DNA of 64,000 nucleotides, from the NCBI GenBank assembly GCA_002709085.1, contig PAPR01000037.1, positions 1 to 64,000 on the forward strand, written 5' to 3'. A program made the position numbers and the translations under genes. Shown here one piece after another: positions 31,601-43,600 of the stretch (positions are counted from its first letter, which is position 1; each line of letters opens with the position of its first letter). The DNA is from Pseudooceanicola sp. (GTDB taxonomy: Bacteria; Pseudomonadota; Alphaproteobacteria; Rhodobacterales; Rhodobacteraceae). A model generated the notes under the pieces. It did not search any database. It had not been told where the DNA came from and worked only from the letters and a program-made list of their open reading frames with translations.

Positions 31601-34600
31601 TACTTGTTATCTCCACCGGGTGCGCCATTCGGCGTGGCATGGGCTGGATCGATGTTGATCACGAAAATCTTGCCATCGCGCCCACTGGAACGGACCCAGC
31701 CGTCGGTGCCAAACGCACTGTTGTAGGGAACGGCCACATACAGGTATCGCCCGTCGGCATCCGCGGCCATGTCGTTAATCTTGCCCCGCATAGAGGCCTG
31801 AACATCCCCCGGAATCGGCAGGGAAATCGCCCGGGTGTGCAGGAAGGTCGATCCCGGACGCAGGTCGATCATATGAACCTTGCCACCACCGCCGGCGAAT
31901 AGGAAATTACCGTCATGGCTCAACTCAAGCGAGGTGATGATCCCGCCGGGCAACTTGATGAGGTTCGTGCCCGCCGCCTCAGGATCGGTGTCAAATTGCT
32001 TGAGCGTGAGCATATCGATGATCGCAACACCGCCCCGAACCGCGACATAAGCCGCCGACATATCCCCAGCCAGCAGGGCGGCGTAGGGTCGCCCGTTGAC
32101 GTTTTCCGTCCCATCGTGAATTGCGATATTGGCAACCAGTTCGGCAACTTCGGTTGCGGTCTCTCCCGGATCAACGGCACCATCGCTTTCGCCCGGGCCG
32201 AAATCGGCGGTGGTGGTGTCGAGGACCTGCAAGACCGTCTTGCCATAGCTGCCCGGCTCATTGCTTGACGCCCCGATGATCCCATAGCCGCGGGTATTCT
32301 TGATCGAAAACGCCTCGGACGAGATTGGGATGGTGAAATCGCTCCACCCAAAATTACCGCCCGCAGAACCGCCCGGCGCTGGACGTTCAAAATAGAACTT
32401 GGCCTTGGTGGACAGGATATCCTCGGGAACACTGATTTCAAAACTGCCACCGCCGGTTTCCTGATCCGGTTCGACATTGGTGAATTCGGAACCCTCAATG
32501 TAACGCGTGTAATTGCCAATCGTCATCCGCACGCGACCATCTGTGATCACTTTGCCAAAGCTGTCCTGCCCGGCGGAGCCTTCGGGATAGAACAGGTTGT
32601 CCGCGACAACGCGCAGCTTGACCGACAGATCGGGTTGCTGAAGACCGACGATATCCCGAATTGTCGGCTCCGCACCGGGTGAGGGATTTTGCGGCGGCGG
32701 CGGGAAATCCGGCGTGATATTGATCCGGCCTTCGATCCCGGCCGCATCGACCGTGGCATCTGTGCGGTAATACGAACCGTCCGCCTTCGCGGCATTCAAG
32801 AAGGCGTTGTAGGACAGGATATTCTGGAACCGCGGCAATGCGAACAGCGGGACGGCAGTCAGGGCCCCGAGGCCCGCCCCGACAATCGCCCCGGCAAGTC
32901 CGCCGGTCGCGGCGCCGATGAGCATCCCCGTCATGATGGTCATCGACGCAATGGCCAATGGCGCGGCCGCAACTGAGGCTTTCAGGACCGGCTTGTTCGC
33001 TTTGGCCACCAGAATGTTGCTACGCGCCGACAGCCCAGGGAAGGGCGGCGAGGCCGTGCGGGCGACGCCATCCGCGCCGACGACGCCGGTGTCAGCCACG
33101 AACCACATCTTGCCGAAATCACCGCCCGTTTCGACCGTGACATCCCGTTCGTAAAAGAACACAACCTCATCGCCGACCTCGGCCCCCTCGACCGACGCGG
33201 CAAACTGGAACGCGCCCTCAATGTCCCCGCCCTGCACGTCCATCTTTGCCGCAGCGAGGAAGTCGAAGTCTGGCGGCGCGGCGACCTCCAGCTGGTCTTC
33301 GCTCAACCGCTCAAGGGTCACGGTCGGGTCATCACCGGTCAGCTGACCCTGGCCAAAGGCGGCCGTCAGCCCATCCTCGGTCTGGATCGCACCCCCCGTT
33401 GCACCGATCTTGGCACTATTGCCGACAATCGGCTCGGCCACCGTGACCTCCAGCGTGTCTTCAGCGCCGCGATAGATCACCGTGATCGCGGTGCTTCCCT
33501 GAGCGACGGCCTCAATCAGGCCCTCGTCCGTCACGGTCACGATGCTTTCATCTTCGACAATGTAGAGCACGCCATCCTGGCCCGTCAGGTAGATCGGATT
33601 GGCCTCACCGATAGCGGTTACAATCGTGCGGGTCCCGCTTTCAGGCAGGATCGTCACGGTATCGGGGTAAACATCCAACCCGAACAGCTGAGCGATCTGC
33701 CCTTCGAAATCGGACGCGGTGCCAATCCTTACAGCGGTGCCCGCAGCAATCCCATCACGCCGCGCGATCAGGGCGGTGTCGCCGATCTTCTTGGTTCGCA
33801 GGACCCCCTGCGAGCTGACCGCGGCCACACTATTGTCCAGCGTCGAAACCTGCACGTAGTCAAACGGCAGCACGACGTCCTCCTGATCTTCAAACTGACC
33901 AACGACAACCAGGGGCGCGGTGTCGCCAGGCAGCTCAAACCGGAAATCTCGATAGAGGAAGGCGATATCCGTCAGCTTGGCATCCGAGATATTGACGTCG
34001 ATCTTGATATCTTCGGTCGTGTTGAATCCATCGTCGGCCACGACCGTTATCGACCCGACCCCGGCATGGCCCGCATCCGGAGTGACCCGCAGGAATTCAC
34101 CGTCCGGGGTAAAGCGCGCGGTGACATTTTCGCTGTCGACAATTCGGAAGAAGACCCTGTCGCCATCCAGATCGCGGGCGATGTCGGAAAGCGCGACAAG
34201 CACCGGCAGTTCGACATGGGTCATGACCTCAGACAGGTCCGCGACGGGTTGCGGGGCCTGGTTCTTGCGGATGCCAAAATTGACGTTGACCAGTTGACGA
34301 TCCAGCAGGTCAATCACCCCGTCGCCGTTGATGTCGCTGCCCGCTCCTGCCCCCGTCAAAAGCGCGCTATCCGCCCCATCGACCGCACCGTCCCGGTTGA
34401 TATCGCCCGCCACCGTCACTGTCATTTCAGTGCCGGCGGCCCCGGTCAGATCAATCCGGTAAAAGCCCGCCTCTTCAATCGAAAACAAGGCGACCGTCTG
34501 TTCGCCGAGACGCTGCACAGACAGCAAACCCGCCCCGTCGATCGCGGGAATGGCCGTCGCATTGTCGATCGCCACCCGCAGGATCAATCGTCCGCCCGCA

Positions 34601-37600
34601 GCGGCGGCGACTTCGCTCTCACGGATGGTCAGGGTATAGCTGACCGGATCGGTCACATCGCCCGGCACCGCCACGTCATGCGCCGTTATCTGGGTCAGCC
34701 CGCCGAGGTCCGCGACGATATCACGAGTGCCGACGCTGCCGTCTTCGCCATATACGATTACGGTCCCCACATCCGCGGCGACGCCGATCTCGCTCGCCCC
34801 GGTGAGACGGCTGTCGACATAACCGTAGCGTGCGCCTTCGCCGGTCTGCAGCAGCCGCGCGCCCGTCAGTTGTCCGGCATCGTCATAGGAATAGACCACA
34901 ACCTCGCCAGTCTGGGCGGTCGCCCGCAGGATCCGTCCGGCATCATCCCTCAGCAGGCTCAGCACATCTCCGACGGGCGAGGTCACGCCGCTGTCCCCGA
35001 CAAAGAGCCGGTCCTCGCCGTTGCGGATTTCCTTCACGCTGCCACTGGCGTTTAGCAGGTAGTCGGTGCCATCCGGGCCGGTCAACGTAAAGGGCTGCGC
35101 CCCACCGATAAAATTATCACGCGGATTGTAAGGTTGCCCGGTTTCACTCAGATAAAACCGCCCACCGGCCTTGCGCAGGACCGCATCACCTGAGGTCAGC
35201 CCCCAGTCCTGTCCGGCATCCGACTGCCACGCCGCGCGGTAGAACGTCAGGGGTCCGACAGAGACCTGCGCTGGCACGAAGGTAAAGCCCAGACGCGTGC
35301 CATCGGGCGCTGTCATGTAGAGGCGGTCGCCCTCGCGCAGCGGATTGTAGATGCCAAAGGCTTCTTTGCCGGTCAGTTGGGTGCCGATCTCAATTGCGGT
35401 TTCCCAGCCTGCCGACCAGCTGCCGAAATCGGGATCGCCCGACGTCAGGCTGTTGTAGTGGCGCGACAGATCAAAGGCGACATTGCCTAGCTGAACCGTC
35501 AGATCGGTACGCGACGTGGTGAAAACGCCGGTCTTGTCACTGCCGCTGACCTCTATATCGACCTCATCGCGAGTAACGCGCCCGCCGATATCGCCCGCCA
35601 CCAAACGCAGTTTGTAAAACCCGTTGACCAAAGCGCCGGTGTCGAGCGCAAACAGCGACCCATCCACCGCCTCTTCGCCCGTGGCCAGCACCTTGATCGG
35701 CTTAAAGCCATCGCGTTTCCACAGCTCAAGCCGCCAGAAATCAAGGTTTACGTCCGAAACCACCGCCGCGAGATCGACTACATCGCTCAGCACGCCCCCC
35801 GACAGGGCGGCGTCCAATGCCACAACCGGTGCGCTGCGATCCGCCGTATCGCGCACCTTCAGGTCAAGACTGGTCTCGCCCTCGGCCCCGTCCGCATCAC
35901 GCGCCACGGCACGCAAATCGATCTTGCCGGGCAGTTTCGGGGTGACGATCACCCGGCCACGACTGTCGAGGTCGGCCTTGATGCCATCCACGAACAGATC
36001 AACCCCGGTGATCTCGGCAAGGCTGTCCGCGACCACGGTGATCAGAACAGGTTGATCCGGCACGGCCGGGAAACTCGGCGTCAGCTCAATCCTCACCACC
36101 GGCGCGATGGGCTCCAGCGAGGCCCGCATCACGATGGTCTGGCGATCCGTCAACTTGCCGTCGCTGGCCAGGAAGGTGACGTAATAATCGCCCGCCTGTC
36201 CGGGTCCGGGTGTCCAAGTGACCTCTCCGGTGTCGGCGTCAAGGGTCACGCCTTCGGGCAGGTTGACCCCTGCAAACGTCAGGGCGGTGCCGGCATCCGG
36301 GTCAGAGGCCTCCAACACAAAGCTGCGGGTTTCCCCGATGATGAAGGCCCGGTCCGATGCAGCCAGCACCGGTGCGCGGTTCACGTCGGCTATGGAAAGC
36401 TCGACCTCCAGCCGGGTCGAAAGGCCATCCGCGTCCTGGGCTGCGAGCACCAAGGTATAGTCGCCCGCCTGATCGTATTGCGGGATCCAGGCGAACTCTC
36501 CGCGTTCGGCGGAAAAGGCCGCACCTTCGGGCAGCCCCGAGACGACGCTAAGCAGGACCTGATCGCCATCGGGGTCGTTCGCCACGACGGAGAACCGCAG
36601 CTCAGCCCGTTCGCGCCCAAGCTGAGTGGTCATCGGTACAAAGACCGGGGGACGGTTCAATTCGTCGATGACGATCTCGACGTCTTCCTGCGACACGCCA
36701 TGACCATCGCTGACGCTGATCGTGATCGCGTAGGTGCCTGCCTGGGCGGAATCCGGGGTCCATGTCAGATCGCCGGTGGCGCGGTCCAGAATGGCCCCAC
36801 GCGGCAGGCCCTCAGCGGTGTAGGTCAGCGCATCGCCATCCTCATCGCTTGCGGCGAATTGGTGCAAGAAGCTATTGCCCTCCTGGCCCGAAAGACTGCC
36901 GATGGGATCCAGCACCGGCGCGGTATTGGTCGCGCGCACGCTGATGCCAAAGGCCAGCGCGGTGGAGGCCGCAGCCACCTGACCACCTGCCCCGGTATCG
37001 GTCGCGGTGATCGTGACGTTGTATTCCCCGATCTGCGAGGATTGCGGGGTCCAGTCCAGCGTCGCCACCCCGTAGACCAGCGGATCCGGCGTCAATACTG
37101 CTCCGGCGGGCAGGCCGGTCAGCGCCCAGGTGATGTCGTCCTGATCGCCATCAGCGACAGCGATCTGCATCGACATCATGTCACCCGCCACGGCGACAGC
37201 ATCACTCTGATAAGTAAATACCGGTGGTTCGTTGATCGCCTCGACCTTGACGACAAAGGTGTAGGCCGACCCGCGTGGCAGGCCTTGGCCGCCACCATCG
37301 TCATAGGCGATGACGGTCAGGGGATACTCGCCGCGATCTCCCGCTCCGGGTTGCAAATGGATGGTGCCGGTGCCGTCCCCATGATCGGTAAATCCGACAA
37401 AGCCCGGCACCGGAATGCCTTGCTGTTCGTTCTGCACCATGATGGTGACCGGGTTGCCGTCGGGATCCGCGACCGCGATATCGACGTCGACCTCATCACC
37501 GCGCCCCAGCGTGACATTTTCGATCGGAACGATCACCGGCGAGAGGTTCAGCTCCAGAACCGTCACTGTCAGCGTCTGCTCAACGGATAGCGGGGTGCCG

Positions 37601-40600
37601 GTCTCGGCCCCGTCATCGGTGGCGCGGAACGTCAGATCGTAGCTGCCCGCCTGATCCGCCCCAGGCCGCCACCTGAGGGCCCAGGTTTCGGGATCGAAAG
37701 TGGCCCCTTCGGGTAGATCGCCGACGACCTCAACCTCGACCGTCTTTTCAAAGAGCGACCCTTCGAACACCTCGCCCTCGGCGTTGCGGCCACCGGGCTC
37801 ATAATAGGGATTGTCCGGGTCATTGGCAAAAACCCGCAGCAAGAAGTCCTGCCCCTCGTAGGTGCGCAAACCGTCGAAATTGTCAAACACCGGGGCGCCA
37901 TTGGCTGCCGCGACGGTGATCGTCATCGATTGCAGGGCGACGCCATTGCCATCAGAGACGCCGAACAGGATGTCATAGCTGCCGGCCTGAATATAATTCG
38001 GCGTCCATTCGAATTCGCCCGTCGCGGCATTGACCGAAGCGCCGAGCGGCAGCGTGTCGTTAAAGACACCAAAGGACAATGCGGCACCCGGCTCTGCCTC
38101 CGCACGCAGATTGAACCGGATGCGGTCACCTTCGTTCACCGCGAGATCGTCGGGCACGTATAGTTCAACCGGACGCACGGCCTGCGCGACGAGCACCTCG
38201 ACATTGGCCGCCACCTCGCGCCGCCCGTCCGAGGCCCGCAGGGTCAGGTTATAGGTTCCGGCTTGTTCATAGCCGATATTCCAGCTCAGTACCCGCGTTT
38301 CAGGGTCAAAGGTCGCACCGCCCGGCAGATCATCGACCCATGCCACGACATCGTCCTCGTCGGGATCGATCACCAGGATCTGAACCTCGACCAGCTCTCC
38401 CTCAGCGGTGGTAATCCGGGTCGGCGGCTGAATGAAGAACGGCGCGCCATTGCCGCCTTCGACCTCCAGGGTGAACCGCTGCACCGCCACGGCGCCGCGA
38501 CTGTCAAAGGCCTGAACGATGACCGGGACCTGGTCCTGCGCCTCTTCGGTTGGGGTCCATGTGACCATCCCGGTTTCGGGGTCCAGGGCCATTCCGTCGG
38601 GGCCTTGCAACAGGTGATAGATCACCGATTGATCATCAGGGTCCAATGCTTCGAGGGTGAAGTCCAGCGGCTCTCCGACCACGGCGATATCGGGCGGAAC
38701 GGATGTAAAGAACGGCGCGGCATTAGGTGCGGCCCCCGCGGCAACCCCGGTCGAGAACAGCACCCTGCGCCGATCAGGTGTCTGCACCGAAACAGTCTGC
38801 CCCGTGGTGCTGGCACCGGGGGCGAGACGACCATCCGCAGGCATCGCCGCTCCGAGGTCGATCAACCACAACCCATCTGCGGTATGGCCCTCGCTCGACA
38901 GCGGGATGCCGGGATAACCGCGTTGCGGGTCGAGTGTCAGCAGGGCCGGCAGGATGATATCGGTCTCTGCGCGGTTGGTGACCGTAACATCAAACGACAA
39001 CGCCCCGGTCAACCGTTCAAATCGGGTATTGGTGAACGCGATGTCGAGCACCGATGTCAGATCGTCGATCCCGCTGAACGGGCTGACAAAGTCTTCGACC
39101 ATTCGCATCCCGTGGACCGATGTCACGCTTTGCGCGATGCGTAACTCGTAATCATCCGCCAGGAGGTTCTCGAACTTCAGCAGGACCGTGCGATTTGCCG
39201 TGTCATAGATCACGGCGACCGGCGTGGCCTCGCCCCCTGTGATCCCGGTGAGTGTAAAGTTCTCCGGGTTGCGCACCGACGCGGTCGAGGTCGGGTCGCC
39301 CGCGAACATATCCTGATCGAAGACAACCGAAATGACCGACATCGGCAATGGCACCACCGCATTCGCCGGTGGATTGGTCGCGATAACCGAAGGACTATAG
39401 GCCGGGTTCAACACATCGACCTGCCCTGATTGGCTGATCAGAATGCGATTGTCGGATGTTGTCGCCACCGTATCGCCGCGGGTCCCGCCAGAGGCCAATG
39501 CGACCCGTCGCATGGTTTCCAGATCCACCATCGTCAGATCGGACCCGCCGATGATCTCGCCCGTCGAGAGGGATGAGCCGGAATTATGCGAGACGAACAT
39601 CAGGTCCGCAAGATCGCTGCCCTTCTTGCCAAAGGCGATGCTGTCGATGTCACTGTCAAAGGTCAGACGGGCCTCGGCGCGCTGACGGTCGGTAAAGGAC
39701 ACGACCTGCCGCCGGTCAGGCCAGGTGACAGCCCAGAGGACGCCGTAATCGTCAAAGGCCAGGGAGCCGACGCGCAGGTTTTCATCCCGGCTCCATTGGG
39801 TGAACTTGCCGCTCACCGGATCGAAGGTCGAGACCCCTGAATTGGTGCCAACATAGATCAACCCGGTCTCCGCCTCGATGGCGAGGCCCATGGTGATCCC
39901 ATCGCCGTAGCGTGCCACAACCCCGCCCGTCGCCGCGTCGATCTTGAGGAGAGCGCCGCCGCCGGTGGTGGCCCAGATGTTGCCGTCACTGTCTTCGGCG
40001 AGGTTGAAGATCGGCGCACCGGGCGCGGCGAACAATCTCTCTGAAAGAGCCTCTCCCCCCTCGCGGTCAAAGATGTAGATGCTGCCCCGGTCTGCGCCAC
40101 CCGATACCAGTATCTCGCCGCTGCGGAGTTCCAGAATGGCCATCGGGGCGATCCCGCCGAGGCTGGCCTCCATGCCGGTCACAAATGCGCCGCCGACGAA
40201 GGGGTTCAGAACCTGATCAAATTCGGAAGGGCGGGAGAGCGGGTCCGCACCGGGGATATTGGCTTCGGCGAGGGTGAAAAGCGTGTTGGTCGACGGTTCG
40301 GGCTGCGGAACCGGCGGCTCTCCGAAATTCGGCGGCGTGCTGTTGGCGACTTGCGCCGGGGCCCCAAGATTGACCGCCTGCCCGTCCGAAGACACCGCAC
40401 CGCCATCAGCGGGCTTTTCGACATTGCCGGAATAATCCGTCGCCAGCGCGAGGAATTCATAGGTTTTGCCTGCGACCCCCTCAAAGACCAGCATCCCGCT
40501 GGCCTGCGGCACGCGTCGCTGCCAGATGCGGAAATCGCCGCCATCCTCGGCCACGTAGATCGTCACATGTTTGACACCCGAGCCGCCCAGATCATCCTTG

Positions 40601-43600
40601 GCATCCCAGTTGATCTGCCAGTTCGGGGTGCCCTCGATCCCAGCGACGGTAAGGTTGGCCGAGGCCGCAACCCCATCCACCTGATAAACCATTTCCTGCG
40701 TCTGCTCAGGCGCGGCCACGTCGGTCAACACACGGGCCGAGGCCGAAATCCGCGAGCCGGTTTCAATGTCTTCGCCCGGACGCACCGTCCAGGTGACAAA
40801 GCCTTCGCCCTGCTGACCCGTCAGGTTCGGCGGCAGCAATCCACGGGTGGCGTCCTGGATCTGTTCGCCGGTCAGGGGGTCAATCGCCTGCAGCACCCAG
40901 CGGGCGGTTGCGGGGTCCTGGAACAGATCGATCCCGGCGCTGACCCGCACGATAAAGCCCAGCGTGTCGGTAAAATCGATCTCGTCTTGATAGAACCAGC
41001 GCCCTTCCGGCACATCGATACTGATGTCGCCGATCTTGATATCGCCCAGCTCAAAACTGCGGGGATCAAGGTCATCATCCAGCTGAGTAACGACCTCGAT
41101 CCGGTTGGCGTGGGCACTCGAATGGGCGTCGTTCTCAAAATTGACGGTAAAAGGAAGGTCTTCGTTCGCGGGCAGCCAACCTCGGGTGTCAAAGGTCTGC
41201 GGTCCGGTCAGGTTGACGTTCTGCGACCCCACCTCTTCGTTGGCGAAATAGCTTGAGAAATCCAGCGAGACAAATCCGTCGCCATCCACCGGCGCCGGGC
41301 CATTGATCAGGAAATCTGTCGGCAGCGCAGCGCCGCGTTCCTCAAAGGCGACCCAGGGCGTGTAGATGCGCACGGCCTCGAAATGCGTCGGATTGCTGAG
41401 CCCCAGATCATAATCGGCAAATTCCGGCAGGGCGGGCACGGGGATGTCGTAGAACCCACAGTTGATACTGCCGCGTTCCTCGTAGAATTCGATCTCGGCC
41501 ATGAGAGTTTCATCGTGACCATAGAGCGTGCGCAGCTGCTCAAAGAAGCCCATCACATCGGCGTCCGAGCGGATGTCCGACCCGGCAGGGCCAAACAGAA
41601 CCCCCGAGGCCAGCGTGGCCAGTAGCGACATGATCTGCTGTTGTTCCCGCAGGGGCGGTGTGTCGCCGTCCGGGCGCAGAATTCCGGCCTCTTCCAGGGC
41701 AGCAAGGTAAAGGTTCACCCAGGCTTCGGAATCCGCGGCAAGCGCCAGCAACGCCCCCGGCGCATCGTCCGACGCAATTACGGCCGAGCGTAGATCCAGC
41801 GCGACCTGCGTCTGATGCGCAACGAATTCCTCGCGGTTCATAGAGGTCGAGGCAGCAAAGATATGGAAGCGGAACGGAATGAACGGGATGGTGCATTTGT
41901 CCGGCACCGCCGCGTTCTCTTCATACATCTCCTTGAAATCGAGCTGGCCCATGGCCGCGCCCAGTTCCGGGCTTATCTCCTTGGCCTTGTCGGTCACGGC
42001 GTCGAACCAATCACCGATGGCGCCTTCGCCGCCCTCTTCAAAGATGACGTCGAGGTCCGGAAAGATGTTGGACATCCGCGCACGGAAGGCATCAAACGCC
42101 TGGTCGTGCAGTTCACGCAGACCCGGATAGGTCTGGACATTCATGCTGAACCCGGCGAACCCGTCAGCGGCAATATCATAGGCATAGCCACTGGCCGTCA
42201 GCTGCCCGTCGCGGTTGACGATGCTTTCCAGACCGGCCCAGAACACATCGGCATTATCGGTGCCTGCCGCCCCATCCGGCGTGCCGCGCAGATTGGTGAA
42301 GAAGTCCAGATATTCCAGACCATAGACCCGCGGGTTAAGATGCAACTCCGGCACGCCAACCTCAAAGAACGTATAGGGCGCGTCGGTGTTGTTCAGGTTC
42401 TGCAGGGCGATGGAGTAGGTTTCGGTATCGCCGGCCTGAACGATACGGGACCCGCCGACACCAATGGTCACATCGCCCTCAACCGCGCGTTCGATCAGAT
42501 AGCGGTAGGGCACCACTGCCTGTGCACCCGAGGGATTCGTGACCACGACATCATAGAGGCCATGTTCGGCGTCGGTGAAATCAAAAGTGGCGATGATCTC
42601 GGTTGAATCGATGACCTTCCAGTCCAGCGGTGCAAATTCGGCAATGCCCGGTCGGATCAGTTTGACGGTGGCGTTTTCGGCGAACTGCGCGCCCTTGATC
42701 CGGGTGGTGACGAAACTGCTGTCGCCGCCACGGTCACTGACCACATCGGTGATCACCAGGGGCAACAGTTCAGCCAGGAGGGTGACATTGCCGCCGGTTT
42801 CGGGGCCCGAGAAATTGCGCACCGACAGATAATAAGTACCCGGTTCTGTCGAGGGCACGATGGCGACAAGGTCGCTGGAAATCGCGCCTGTATAGGTCGC
42901 GTCATATTGGCTGGGTGTCGGCAGGGCGTCGTGACGCAGGAACACTTCGTTCGACATCGTCGGGTCAGAGGCCAGCAGCGTGACCCTCAGGGTTTCCTCG
43001 GGCGGCACGGTGATGCGATACAGCCTGTCCTTGCCCTGCCCCAGCGACACGGTCGTCGGTGTGCCGATCAGCAATTCGTCAACTGCGAAATCCAGCGTAT
43101 TCGGCGAGGCAGTCGTGTTGTTTTGTTCGAACTCCGCCTCGTGGATCTGATTGAAGATATCGGTCCGCACAATCACCCGATAGCCACCGGGCGTCGAGGA
43201 CGGCATCGTGGTGCGCATCTCCAGGGTGTAACTTTCGCCCGGCGCCAGCGCCCCGGTGAACTCCTGACGTCCGATCGGGCGGTCAGAGATATCCCATGTG
43301 CCATCGGCGGAGAGGAAGACGCTATCGCTCCACCGGCCGCTGGCGATCACGCTGTCGGACATATTCTTGACGGTCCAGGACACCATCACCTCTTCGCCCG
43401 CCCGCGCATTTTCGGGGATCACGATGTCTGTAACCTGAAGGTCGGTCGGCGGTGGCAGGGTGACGATCACCGGCACATCGCTGACGCGGTCGTTGTCGGC
43501 GTCGTTGGTCCCCTCGAACACTTTGCCGCGCCCGCCCTTGCCCGGATCCGTAACGACAAAGACATAATACGCGGCACCGCCCTCAGGCGCCGTGGGATCA

